A DNA stretch of 64,000 bases from Spiroplasma taiwanense CT-1 (GTDB lineage: Bacteria > Bacillota_I > Bacilli_A > Mycoplasmatales > Mycoplasmataceae), in contig NC_021846.1 of assembly GCF_000439435.1 (NCBI RefSeq), positions 992,001-1,056,000 on the forward strand, given 5' to 3'. The translations under genes were made by a program, and so were the position numbers. Positions 45,643 to 58,135 of the stretch are shown here, piece after piece (position 1 is the first letter of the stretch; the number at the start of each line of letters is the position of its first letter). The notes beneath the pieces were generated by a model. It saw only the letters and a program-made list of their open reading frames with translations, did no database searches and was not told the origin of the DNA.

Positions 45643-46479
45643 CTAAATATTTTTATTAACCTGATTTATTTTGAAATACTTAATACATTTTTTAATAAAA
45701 TTTAAAAACATATTTATATATGGTCCTGCTATAAAAGTAAAAGCTATTGTTCCAATTCCAAAATTTTTAGTTAAAAATAGCAATCTTTGATTTCAATTTC
45801 CAGGAATAAAAAATCAAAAAACTATTCCTGGAAAAAAAATGCAAAAATCAATTATAACTCTTGATTTTAAGTAATTCATATTAGTTAATCTCATTAACTG
45901 ATAACAAATATTATTAAATGGTCCCATTATAATTCCTGAATGAACTCAAAGGGCAATACCAAAGCAAAAAATTGTAAAACCTGCTATAAAAATTCAATTT
46001 CTAATTTCTTGAGTTATTTTATCACTCATTATTTTATCCAAAATTATAACATTTTTAAAATAAAAATTTAGTAATAAAGGAGTCAAAAAGGCAATTATAA
46101 TGTCACTAATTATTATTATTAATAAATTAAATCAAATTTCGTTTTTCCTTATTTTTTTATATTCCTTAATTGTCGGTGACAATGCAAAAATAAAAGAAAA
46201 AAATACCATAATAATATATAAAATATTTAGTGCTAAAATGTAAGTACTTTTAAGTACCTCATCACTCATTGTTCCTGTTTCAAAATTATATTTTCCTATA
46301 ATAGAAGATATATTATAAAGTGTTCAATCAATTTGACTTGCCCCAATTGTTGAAGATATATACATTGCTATTCCCAATGTACTCAAAATAAATCCTAGTA
46401 AAAAAAGTAAAATTTTCACTATAACCCTTAAATAATTTGTTTTTAAATATTTCATTTTAGATAAGTATAATATTTTCAT
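45643..46479 (-). CDS. YczE/YitT-like polytopic membrane protein (278 aa)
   Basis: The frame, open only with TGA as Trp, begins MKILYLSKMKYLKTNYLRVIVK and ends at TAG 45643. It has about six hydrophobic segments. The early LGFILSTLGIAMYISSTIGASQIDW and the later WVHSGIIMGPFNNICYQLM resemble the repeated GxGxPxD-type segments of the YczE/YitT families. NCBI uses a name such as SPE_1075/MLC_0560 family for this kind of spiroplasma protein; this is from memory. No transport substrate is known. A weak AAGG lies upstream of the ATG. Confidence 0.7.
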
Positions 46480-46504
46480 TTTTTTTCCTTATTTTAAAAA
46501 TTAT

Positions 46505-46527
46505 AAAAAATAGACATAATTGCCTAT
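46505..46527 (-). terminator. Terminator after the small helix-turn-helix gene
   Basis: ATAGGC and GTCTAT (one G-U pair) with a 6-nt loop, followed by a U-run on the minus strand. It overlaps the stop codon at 46524. Confidence 0.55.
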
Positions 46528-46697
46528 CTTTCATATTTCATTTTAATTGCTTCTTTTCCGCCTTTTTCATAATTTTTCACTCAATTGCGCAAAGAAACAA
46601 CACTAACGTTTCTAGTTGGTGCAAACTGAGAAGCAGAAACTCCACTTTTTTTAAAATCTTCAATTATTTTTATTTTCTCTTCCACATTTAAATGCAT
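46524..46697 (-). CDS. Small helix-turn-helix protein, transposase OrfA-like (57 aa)
   Basis: Begins MHLNVEEKIKIIEDF after GGAGTG and ends at TAG. GVSASQFAPTRNVSVVSLRNWVKNY is a helix-turn-helix like that of IS3/IS911 OrfA and related domains, where the recognition helix precedes YxxGG. It contains one TGA Trp. No transposase core, inverted repeats or partner gene is adjacent, so it may be a domesticated DNA-binding protein or the remains of an insertion sequence. It lies between fba and the YczE-like gene. Confidence 0.65.
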
Positions 46698-46752
46698 AAT
46701 TAACACTCCCAATGTCATACTAACATTAATTTGCATAAAAATATTTTAGGTT

Positions 46753-47646
46753 TTATTTTGCCCTACCTTGACATCCAAAAATTTTTGTTAATTCCATGAA
46801 AGTTTCTTTTAAAGCTTTATATCCAGGAGCAAGCAGTTTGCGTGGATCAAAACCTTTTCTTTCATCATCTAAATCTTTTTTATCTTCTATATAACTTCTT
46901 GTTGCATCTCTAAAAGATAATTGTAATTCTGTGTTTACATTAATTTTTGATATTCCCAATTTAATTGATTTTTCTATTTGATCTTGAGGAATTCCAGAAC
47001 CACCATGTAATACCATTGGTAATTTACATGCTTTTTGTAATTCTTCTAATGTTTCAAAAGAAAGTGTTTTTCATCATTCTGGGTACTTTCCGTGAATATT
47101 TCCAATTCCTGCAGCTAACATTGAAATTCCTGTTGTAGACATTTCTGCAGCTTGATTTGGATCTCCTAACTCACCTTCTCCAACAACACCATCTTCTTCA
47201 CCACCAATTGAACCAATTTCTGCTTCAACTGAAACTTCATGTTCATTTGCAAAATTCATTAATTCTTTAACTTTTACAATATTTTCTTCATATGGTAAGT
47301 GTGATCCATCAAACATTACTGATGAATAACCAGCCTCAATACATTTTTTAGCCATTTCCAATGATTGACCATGATCTAAATGTAATGCCACAGGAGTTGT
47401 AATATTTAAGTCTTCTAATAAACCATTAACCATTCCCACAATAGTTTTAAGTCCTCCCATATATTTTATTGCACCTTCTGATGTTGCAATTATAACAGGT
47501 GTTTTTGACTCCTGAGCAGCCTCTAAAATTGCTTTTGTTCATTCTAAATTATTAATATTAAAATGACCTATTGCATATTTACCTTGATGTGCATCTTTAA
47601 CCATTTTACTCGCATTAACTAATTTTGAGTGATATATTTTTGACAT
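46753..47646 (-). CDS. fba: Fructose-bisphosphate aldolase, class II
   Basis: The 297-residue zinc aldolase cleaves fructose-1,6-bisphosphate in glycolysis. ALHLDHGQS carries the catalytic Asp and a zinc His; MVLHGGSGIP carries another His and the phosphate loop; EAEIGSIGG is conserved. AGGAGG precedes the ATG at 47646. Two TGA Trp codons are adjacent at KYPEWW. Confidence 0.97.
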
Positions 47647-47697
47647 ATAAATTTCCTCCTAAATATGATTATACAACCAAATAAAAATTAAAATAAA

Positions 47698-47722
47698 AAA
47701 ACCCACTATTTTTATGAGTTTT
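47698..47722 (-). terminator. Terminator of pyrG
   Basis: AAAACUCA pairs with UGGGUUUU (one G-U) in the transcript, with the stop codon in the loop, followed by a U-run. Confidence 0.65.
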
Positions 47723-49307
47723 TTGCAATAGCTTTTACAAAGCCCAAAAATAATGGATTAGGTCTATTAGGTCTACTTGTAAATTCAGGATGATATTGTA
47801 CAGCAATAAAAAAATCATTTTCTGATAACTCAATAATTTCTACAAGTTCTTTTTCATCATAAATTCCTGAAAAAATCATTCCTGCTTCTTCAAAGATTTT
47901 TTTAAAATCATTATTAAATTCATATCTATGTCTATGTCTTTCAATGGCAAAATTAGTTTTATATAAATTTGCTGCTAATGAATTTTCTTTTAAAGTAGTT
48001 TTGTATCTACCTAGTCTTAGTGTTCCTCCAATATTTTCTTTATTTTTTCCTTCTAAAATATGAATAATTGGGTGTAAAGTGTTTTCATTTAGTTCTGTTG
48101 TGTTTGCATCAGAAAAATTTAAAACATTTCTTGCAAATTCAATACAAGCTACTTGCATACCTAAACAAATACCTAAATATGGAATATTATTAATTCTTGC
48201 AAAATGTGCAGCACAAATTTTACCCTCAATTCCTTCTTCTCCAAAACCACCAGGTACAAGTATTCCTTTAGCGTCTTTTAAAATTTGTTCAAAATTTTCT
48301 TTTGTTAATTTTCTAGCATCAATTCACTTAAATTTTACTTTTTTCTTTATTTCATAACCTGCTATTTTTAATGATTCCATTACTGATAAATATGCATCAC
48401 TTAATTCAACATATTTACCAACAATATGAATTACAATTTCTTCTTTTGAATTTTCAATGTTTTTTACAAATTTAATTCAATCAGAAATATTTAACTCTCC
48501 TAATTTTAAATCTAATTGTTTAGCTACAATTTTATGTAAATTAGTTTTTTCAATTAATAACGGTACTTTATAAATAGAATTACTATCTGGACAATTAATT
48601 ACATTTTCTTTTGGAACATTACAAAATGATGAGATTTTATCTTTCAATTTATCATCAAATTCCTTTTCACTTCTAGCAACAATTACATCAGGTTGAATAC
48701 CTAACGAAAGCATTTCTTTTACAGAATGTTGTATCGGTTTTGTTTTAAACTCACTAGATATACTTAAAAAAGGTAAAAGTGCAACATGAATAAACATTAC
48801 ATTTTCTTTTCCCTTTTCCATTCTTACTTGTCTAATTGCTTCAATAAAAGGCTGTGATTCAATATCTCCTACAGTTCCACCAATTTCACTTATTATTACA
48901 TCCGCTGCATTTTCTTTTTCGACTTTGTAAATTTTTTCTTTTATTAAATTAGTTATATGTGGAATAACTTGAACAGTTTTACCTAAATATTTTCCTTGTC
49001 TTTCAGCATCTAATGCTTCTGAATATATTTTTCCTGCCGAAGTTGAAGATGTTTTAGAAAGATTTACATCAATAAATCTTTCATAATGACCTAAATCTAA
49101 ATCTGTTTCTCCACCATCATCAGTTACAAAAACTTCCCCATGTTCAATTGGATTCATTGTACCAGGATCAATATTAAGATAGGGGTCAAATTTTTGCATA
49201 AATACCTTTAATCCACTTTGTTTCAATAAAACTCCTAATGAACTACCAGTAATTCCCTTACCCAATCCAGAAACTACTCCACCTGTTATAAAAATATGTT
49301 TTGTCAT
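47712..49307 (-). CDS. pyrG: CTP synthase
   Basis: The 531-residue enzyme aminates UTP to CTP. The N-terminal synthetase domain starts [18 protein letters not shown] with the P-loop; the C-terminal class I glutaminase has GICLGMQ (nucleophile Cys at about 384) and QYHPEF (His and Glu of the triad). Length is normal. It has its own terminator and follows rpoE, whose terminator lies between the two. Confidence 0.97.
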
Positions 49308-49328
49308 AATAAAACTCCTTTTAAAAAT

Positions 49329-49354
49329 AAAAAAGTAGTTAGATAAAACTACTT
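49329..49354 (-). terminator. Terminator of rpoE
   Basis: AAGTAGTT (49333-49340) and AACTACTT (49347-49354) form an 8-bp perfect stem, with a U-run on the minus strand. Confidence 0.75.
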
Positions 49355-49370
49355 ATTTATAAGATAGTTA

Positions 49371-49832
49371 CTAATATTCGTCATCGTCATCATAATCATC
49401 TTCAAAGCTATCATCAAAATCATCATCGTCATCTTCTTCATCATCGTCATCATCTAAATTATCTCTATTTATAAGTTGTCTTGCCTTTAAAATATTTTCA
49501 CCAGTATCACTATCATCATAATCAAATGAATCCTGATTAAAATCTAAATCCTCAAATTCTTCTGTTGTTTCGAATTTATCAACATATTCATATTGTTTTT
49601 TTACATCTTCAAATTTTAAATAGTCTCTTAAGCCTCATTTACCATCCGAAGTTAATGCAAATCTATTATCTAAAACCAAATCGCTGTATAATTCTGCAAT
49701 AATTTCATTTTTACTTTCATTATCTCCGTCAATGTGTTTAGAAATAGCGTTTCATATATTTTCAAAAGAGGAATTTCCTTTACATTCTTTTAGAAAATCA
49801 AAAGCTAATTCTATTGTTGATATTTTGTTCAT
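49371..49832 (-). CDS. rpoE: RNA polymerase delta subunit
   Basis: The 153-residue protein has an N-terminal HARE-HTH domain (MNKISTIELAFDFLKE...) and a C-terminal tail of about 45 residues that is almost entirely Asp and Glu, the hallmark of firmicute delta. Delta improves promoter selectivity and RNA polymerase recycling. The GAT/GAC runs give the plus-strand ATC repeats at 49379-49460. Two TGA Trp codons fall in the folded domain. GGAGG precedes the ATG. Confidence 0.95.
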
Positions 49833-49851
49833 TGTAATTCCTCCATATTTT

Positions 49852-51045
49852 TTATTCTACATTATACTTTGGAAAAATATAAATATTTTTATTAATATTT
49901 TCCATATTTATATTTAGAATTTTTGAGATTTCACTTAATTTTATAAGCTCATTATCACTTCTTAAAATATAAATATTTTCATCTTTTGCAGATTTTTCTT
50001 CCCTATAAATAAAAATATTCTTAGTTTTTATTATATTGAAATAATAACGAAAATCATATTTAAAATTATTTTTTTTGAAATTAAATTCTTCTTCACCAAT
50101 ATCAATTTTTGCAGAAAGAAATTTTCTTGTAATTAATCTATTTGATAAATCACTTAATATAAAATCATCTTCCTCTTTTGTGTTTTTTATAATTTCAAAC
50201 ATCGTGTAATCATCTAATCTCAAATAATTTTCTAATGAAAGTATCTTTTCATCCATTAAGTCCTTTAAAAAAATCAAATAATATTCATTTTTAAATTTAT
50301 ATCCATCCTTATACAAATCTTTAAGTCTTAAAAATCACATTTTAAAGGTCTGATCAAACGCCACAGAAACCTTATGTTCATATACTTGCACAAACATGTG
50401 AAATCTTCCTAATAAGTAATGTTCAATTGCATTTACTGTTTTTTCCAAAAAAACTATTTTATTATTAAAAATTCTAGCATTCCTAATTATTCAATTAAGA
50501 TCAATTTTTGAATAGCTTACACCAATATTTACGCCATCTCTTAATAAATAATCTAATCTATCAGCATCTAACTGACTTGAAACTAATAAATTCAATATTT
50601 GATTTGTATGTTTACCATCAATTATTAAAACAATTTCATTGGGGTCTATAGTATATTTTTTAAGAATTTTATTAATATTTGTATCACCTAAAATAATGTC
50701 CAGAGTATAATTTTCATGCTTTTGATTTGAGATAGATTCAAATGTATGTGAAAACGGTCCATGACCCAAGTCATGTAATAAACCTGCAATTTTCACTATT
50801 CTTTTTTCATGTTCTGAAAGTTGGGAACTGAAGCTAACATTATTTAAAAATTTACTTATAATATGATATACACCAATACAATGTGAAAATCTTGTGTGAT
50901 TAGCGCCTGGAAAAACAAATTGACCTCCACCTAATTGAATAATACGTCTCAATCTTTGAAATTCTGGTGAATTAATTAAATCTAAAAAAATTTTATCCTC
51001 AATCACTATTTCACCATGAACATTGTCTCTAATAATTTTTTCCAT
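49852..51045 (-). CDS. HD-domain phosphohydrolase (dGTPase-like)
   Basis: The 397-residue protein has the HD signatures ANHTRFSHCIGVYH (about 50-62) and KIAGLLHDLGHGPFSHTFE (about 88-105), plus SQLDADRLDYLLRDG, as in the YdhJ/SAMHD1-like family. Such proteins hydrolyse dNTPs or other nucleotides. Upstream in-frame ATG codons exist, but AAGGAG 6 nt before 51045 sets the start. The gltX stop lies 10 bp upstream, so it is in the ispF-gltX operon. Confidence 0.92.
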
Positions 51046-51055
51046 ATGCATCTCC

Positions 51056-52958
<1,903 letters not shown>

Positions 52959-53002
52959 ATATTAACCTCTTTCTTAACATACTTGATTATAAATTAAAAA
53001 AA

Positions 53003-53026
53003 TGATTTATAAAACATTATAAATCA
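53003..53026 (-). terminator. Terminator of ychF
   Basis: TGATTTAT and ATAAATCA form a perfect 8-bp stem with an 8-nt loop; a plus-strand A-run at 52994-53002 gives U residues in the transcript. Confidence 0.7.
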
Positions 53027-53031
53027 ATTCA

Positions 53032-54129
53032 TTATCTATTGAATTTAAAAAGGCAAACATCTCCATCCTGAACTAAATAATTTTTACCTTCTAATCTTAT
53101 TTTTCCACTATTTTTTAATTTTTGCTCATCTCCTAAATCAAAAAGATCATCACATTTATAAACATCCGCTTTTATAAAACCTTTTTCAAAATCTGTATGA
53201 ATAATCCCTGCACATTCTGGAGCTGTTGAACCTTCTTTAAATTGCCAACCTCTTGCTTCCTGAGGACCGCAAGTGAAATACGTTTTCAAACCAAGTAATG
53301 AATAAGATGCTTTTGTTAATAAATTTAAACCTGATTCATTAACACCTAAATCATTTAAAAAAATAGACTTTTCTTCAGCATCAAGCTCGCTTAATTCCTC
53401 TTCTATTTTTGCACAAATTTTTACAACTGGTGAGAATGTTTTTTGTGCATACTCTTTAACCAAATTGACATATTTATTGTCATCAATTAAACCCTCCTCC
53501 CTTACATTAACCACATATATTATTTTTTTTGTTGTTAGTAATTGAAAAGATTTAAGAATTATTTTTTCTTCATCTGTAAAATCTAACTTATTTAATAGTT
53601 TTCCATCAGCTAATTGAGTTTCAATTTTTTTAAGTAAATTATATTCAAAAATAATTTCTTTATCCTTTGTTGATTTAAACTTTGGTTCCACTTTTTGAAG
53701 TCTCTTTTTAACACTTGTTTCATCTGCAAGTATTAATTCTAACTCAATAATTTCAATGTCTCTAATTGGATCTACGCTTCCTTCAACGTGAGTTATCTCT
53801 TTTGAATCAAAACATCTAACCACTTGACAAATTGCATCTGTCTCTCTTATATTTGCCAAAAATGCATTTCCAAGGCCCTCACCCTTACTTGCACCTGCAA
53901 TTAAACCAGCAATATCTACAAATTCGATTGTTGTATATATAGTTTTTTTTGAATTAAAAATCTCAGCCAATTTATCTAATCTAGAATCATGAACTTCCAC
54001 AACTCCCACATTAGGTTCAATAGTTGCAAATGGGTAATTTGCTGCTTCCACTTTTGAATTTGTAATTGCATTAAAAAGAGTGGATTTACCAACGTTGGGT
54101 AAACCAACAATTCCTACTTTTAAACTCAT
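53032..54129 (-). CDS. ychF: Ribosome-binding ATPase YchF
   Basis: The 365-residue OBG-family protein has the P-loop GLPNVGKST at 8-16, then DIAGLIAGASKGEGLGN and VNVREEG in place of the NKxD guanine loop, fitting its ATP preference. A coiled coil and TGS domain follow; YFTCGPQEARGWQFKEGSTAPECAG is conserved. That tryptophan is a rare TGG in a genome that mostly uses TGA. Confidence 0.97.
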   Translation of the reverse strand: MSLKVGIVGLPNVGKSTLFNAITNSKVEAANYPFATIEPNVGVVEVHDSRLDKLAEIFNSKKTIYTTIEFVDIAGLIAGASKGEGLGNAFLANIRETDAICQVVRCFDSKEITHVEGSVDPIRDIEIIELELILADETSVKKRLQKVEPKFKSTKDKEIIFEYNLLKKIETQLADGKLLNKLDFTDEEKIILKSFQLLTTKKIIYVVNVREEGLIDDNKYVNLVKEYAQKTFSPVVKICAKIEEELSELDAEEKSIFLNDLGVNESGLNLLTKASYSLLGLKTYFTCGPQEARGWQFKEGSTAPECAGIIHTDFEKGFIKADVYKCDDLFDLGDEQKLKNSGKIRLEGKNYLVQDGDVCLFKFNR

Positions 54130-54158
54130 ATTATTTTTCTCTCTCTATTTTTAAATAA

Positions 54159-55022
54159 TTAATTTTCATCAATTAATCCTAATATTTCAAATATTCTATT
54201 TAAATCATCTTCGTCAGAATATCTAATTATAAATTTTCCATTATCAATAGTTACTTTTGTTCCCAATTTTCTCATTAAATTATTTTCAGCAAATATGACT
54301 GAAGGTTTTTTATTATTTTCCGTAACAAAACTTACTTTATTTTTATTTTTTATTAGTGCTTCAACTTCTCTAGAGGTTAAATCTTTTTCAATAATTTTAT
54401 TGAAAATATCATCTAAAAGTTCAATATTATTAATAATAGATAACAAAGGTTTTGCCTGCCCCATAGTTATTTTTTTTTCCAACATTGCATTTTGAATTTT
54501 TTCTGGTAAATTTAATAACCTCATTATATTTGCAACATGTGACCTTGATTTTCCTACACGTGATGCAATTTCTTCTTGTTTTAAATTTAAATTTACTGAA
54601 AGTTTTTTATATGCAACAGCCTCTTCAATATCTAATAAATCTACTCTTTGAATATTTTCAATAATTGCAAACTCTTCCATTTGTGTATTTGTAATATTTA
54701 ATAAAATAACTGGTATCTCTTTAAGACCAGCAATTTTTGCAGCTCTTGTTCTTCTTTCTCCTGCAATTATTTGGTGATCTTGATTTATTATTATTGGTTG
54801 AATTATTCCATGAAGTTTAATAGATTCAGCTAATTCATTTAATTCATCATTTTCAAATAACTTTCTTGGTTGAAAAGGATTTGGCTTTAACAAATCAATA
54901 TTAATTGTTTTCTTATTTGTATCTGAAATTTTTTTGTCATTTTCAATTACTCCGACTATATCTGATACTGATTCACCAAAAATATCATCAAGCCCTTTAA
55001 AATTATATCTTTTTTTAGACAT
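54159..55022 (-). CDS. parB: Chromosome partitioning protein ParB
   Basis: The 287-residue CTPase/DNA-binding protein has NPFQPRK (box I), IIAGERRTRAAK (box II, near 86-97) and a helix-turn-helix (QEEIASRVGKSRSHVANIMRLL). ParB loads onto parS near the origin. Two in-frame starts, ATG at 55028 and 55022, both overlap the parA end; I chose 55022 (MSKKRYNFKG). It is followed by ychF. Confidence 0.95.
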   Translation of the reverse strand: MSKKRYNFKGLDDIFGESVSDIVGVIENDKKISDTNKKTINIDLLKPNPFQPRKLFENDELNELAESIKLHGIIQPIIINQDHQIIAGERRTRAAKIAGLKEIPVILLNITNTQMEEFAIIENIQRVDLLDIEEAVAYKKLSVNLNLKQEEIASRVGKSRSHVANIMRLLNLPEKIQNAMLEKKITMGQAKPLLSIINNIELLDDIFNKIIEKDLTSREVEALIKNKNKVSFVTENNKKPSVIFAENNLMRKLGTKVTIDNGKFIIRYSDEDDLNRIFEILGLIDEN

Positions 55023-55788
55023 CGCCATTTTCTTTCAACACTTCCTTTACAAATTCAATATATGCAATAGACCCTGCTCCATTTTTATCATATTCATATA
55101 TTGACTTACCTTCCATTGAAGATTCTGAAATTTTTATGTTTCTTGGAATAACTGATTTATATACTTTTGGTCCAAAAGTTTTCATAATTTCTTCTAAAAC
55201 ATCATGAGCAAGTCTTGTTCTAGAATCAAACATTGTCACTAAAACTCCTTCAATGGTTAAATCAGAATTTAATGTTTCTTTTACTTTTTTTATCGTTCTT
55301 AAAAGTTGCGCAACACCGTGCATAGCATAATGTTCTGCTTGAATTGGAATTAAAACAGTATCTGAAATAGCAAGACCATTTCTGTTAATTAATCCTAAGC
55401 TTGGCGGGCAATCAATAATAATATAATCGTAATTTTGTTTAACAGAATTTATTTGGTCTCTTAATACATTTTGATTATTATTTCTTTGTTCTAATAGAAT
55501 TAAATCTACTGCAGCAACATCAATTGAACTTGGTGCTAAATCGATATTTGGTTTAATTTCCTTAACAATAATATTATTTAATTCCTGTTCACCAATAAAA
55601 ACATGATACATACTTAATGTTTTGCTATCAATTTCATAACCTATACCTGTTGTTGCATTAAATTGCGGGTCCATATCTATCAAAAGAACTCTTTTATTTG
55701 CCAAAGCTAAACCACAAGCTAAATTTACCGAAGTTGTTGTTTTCCCGACACCACCTTTTTGATTTGAAATTGAAATAATTTTTGCCAT
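55015..55788 (-). CDS. parA: Chromosome partitioning ATPase ParA
   Basis: The 257-residue protein has the deviant Walker A KGGVGKTT at 11-18, then DMDPQFNAT and DYIIIDCPPSLG. It works with ParB in origin segregation. AAAGGA lies 9-10 nt before the ATG, and the end overlaps parB. rsmG is directly upstream. Confidence 0.97.
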   Translation of the reverse strand: MAKIISISNQKGGVGKTTTSVNLACGLALANKRVLLIDMDPQFNATTGIGYEIDSKTLSMYHVFIGEQELNNIIVKEIKPNIDLAPSSIDVAAVDLILLEQRNNNQNVLRDQINSVKQNYDYIIIDCPPSLGLINRNGLAISDTVLIPIQAEHYAMHGVAQLLRTIKKVKETLNSDLTIEGVLVTMFDSRTRLAHDVLEEIMKTFGPKVYKSVIPRNIKISESSMEGKSIYEYDKNGAGSIAYIEFVKEVLKENGDV

Positions 55789-55832
55789 TTCTTTAAATTC
55801 CTTTCATGTATATTATTATATAATAAAGACAA

Positions 55833-56528
55833 TTATTTCCCTAGCGGTCTTTTCTTTATTTGACAATATAATCTTGGATAAAAATTTGATGTGCTAGCAA
55901 TTTTTATATAAAATAAATTAATTCTTTTTCCTAAAACTAAATCATCAATTTCTTGAATTTTTTCTAATTTAAGTCCTATCTTATTTTCACAATTATTTAA
56001 ATCATTTATTTCAAATTCTGCATTTTTTCCTTTTAAACAAATAAAATAACCATTAATTTTTAAAGCTTGAACACCTACTTCCAGTAAAATATTCAATGGC
56101 GCCATAGCTCTTGAAATAATTAAATCAAATTTCTCTTTATTTAGAACGGAAAATTCTTCAGCTCTTTTATTAACTGTTCATATATTCTTTAAATTTAGTT
56201 CTTGAATAACTTTATTCATAAAATTAATTTTCTTACCATTTGATTCTACTAGATAAATTCTAGAATTTGGAAAAATAATTTTTAAAACTATACCCGGGAA
56301 GCCAGCACCTGTACCTATATCCATTATTTCCAAATTATCTAAATTAAAAACATTTGAAAATATTAATGAATCATAAAAATGCTTATCAATTATTTCTTGA
56401 TCGTCTGTTATTGAAGTTAAATTATATTTTTCATTTTCCTGTTGTAAAAGATTTTTAAATATAATCAATTTTTCCTTTTGATTATCTTTTAATTCTACTT
56501 TTAAATCCTTAAATTTATACCATTCCAT
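55833..56528 (-). CDS. rsmG: 16S rRNA (guanine-527-N7) methyltransferase
   Basis: The 231-residue methyltransferase has IMDIGTGAGFPGIVLKI (SAM-binding) near 68-84 and the YNLTSI and HFYDSL segments typical of RsmG. One TGA Trp lies in NIWTVNKRAEEF. GGAGAA precedes the ATG. It sits next to parA, as in many bacterial chromosomes. Confidence 0.96.
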
Positions 56529-56543
56529 ATTTTCTCCTAAAAA

Positions 56544-56572
56544 AAATAAAAAAAGTTTTACTTTTTTTATTT
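56544..56572 (-). terminator. A+T-only terminator of the APC permease unit
   Basis: A perfect 13-bp palindrome (arms AAATAAAAAAAGT and its complement) with a 3-nt loop, followed by a U-run; it overlaps the permease stop codon. Confidence 0.6.
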
Positions 56573-58135
56573 TACCTTATTTTTGTTAATATACTTTTCA
56601 ATTTCTTTATTTCTATCATACTTAAATCAATTTTTTGGATGCAATCTCAAATAAAAATCATTTTCTTTTATATTTATTTTAGAAATAAGAGCTTCATTAA
56701 TCACTCAAAATAATGCAATTAGTAATGAAAAAAATATTAACAACAAGGGATCTATTAAATTATTATTTTTTATCTTATTTACAAAAAAATCATAATAAGT
56801 ATAACTCATAACTATTAAGATAAAAATTGCTGCAACTATACCTAATATATATCCACCTTTAATTTTCTGGACCTCAACTTTGTTTGTTCTTCTATTATCA
56901 AGAATTGCAACAATTAAAATAAAATAAACAACAAATGCAAACATAACACTACTATTTGATGAATAATTTGCTATATAAAAATAATCAATTTTTTCTGAAT
57001 TCCATGTTATTAATAATGAAATTATTATAAATACAATATAAATTGACAATGTAACTATCATTCCTATAAAACCAGATTTTTCATAAGATATTTTTTTCTT
57101 TTTTTCAGGAAAAAAAATAAATCCTTCTTGTAATGCAGAATGAACTGTTCTTGGCAGTAAAGTTGTATAACCATTTACCATAGTTAATAAAGTTGCAGCA
57201 ATTATAATTCTGAAAATAAAAATAACTCATGGATTGTTATTAAAAATTGTTTCAAAAAAATTGAAAATATTTCCATCCTCTCTTGAAATAAAAACAGAAA
57301 CTGTTATAAAAATATAAAAAACTGTTACAGCCAATATCGCTGTCATCATTGCTGGAGCAACCACTTCTTTATGTTCACAATCTTTTTTTAATGCCGAAGC
57401 ATATATAAAACCGTCAAAAGCAAACAATATTGGTATCATCGTTGCAAAAACTAATGAAAGTGAAACAGATTCATATGGTTGACTTGGATTAAAAGAATTT
57501 ATATTATTTTTGTTATTTAAGACAATAATTATTCCACCAATAATAACAGTGAAAAGAGGAATAAATTTAATGAAAGTAAAAATATTTTGAATTATTTTAC
57601 TTGGTTTTTTTGTATAAATATTCATTACTTGAAAAGTTATAAGAACAATAGTAGATAATGTTATTTTAATAAAAATAAAATTAACTTCACCTATAATACT
57701 TATCAAACTTTCATTATTTAAAGAAAAATATAAATTATTGATTGCATCAAATAAAGTATCTATTGTAAAAATAGCTCCTATAGCTGCTAATATTGGTAAA
57801 TACATACAAATATATAAAATTGAAAATAATGAAGCTGTTCTTCTATTTATAAATTTATTTGCCCAAGTTTGTGTTGTTGAATGTTCACCATCTTTTGTTG
57901 TTGATGCGGCTTCAATAAAGGAAATCATCATTAAAGCACACATTACTCCAATAAATAATCAAACTCCAAGTGCAATTCAAGGATTTCTACCGGCTTCTCA
58001 AAGAACACCTCCTGGTTCAGTTTTGTTTTTTAAATAAATTCCACCTCCAACAACAATTCCAAAAACCATTGAAAATATTGTTAAAAATTCAAATATTTTA
58101 TTTTTTGTTTTATTCTTTTTTGATATTTTTATCAT
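56567..58135 (-). CDS. APC-superfamily amino acid permease (522 aa)
   Basis: A membrane protein with about 12 helices. TM1 carries VFGIVVGGGIYL, the glycine-rich substrate loop of APC transporters, and FAFDGFIYASALKKDCEH matches the TM6-TM7 region. It probably imports an amino acid or a related solute by proton symport. The ATG at 58135 has AAGGAG before it; an upstream in-frame start at 58189 lacks a site. Several TGA Trp codons. It follows a broken tandem copy. Confidence 0.88.

Noticed and set aside
49379-49460. ATC-rich tandem repeat
   Set aside because: These are the GAT/GAC codons of the acidic tail of RNA polymerase delta, not a separate repeat element.
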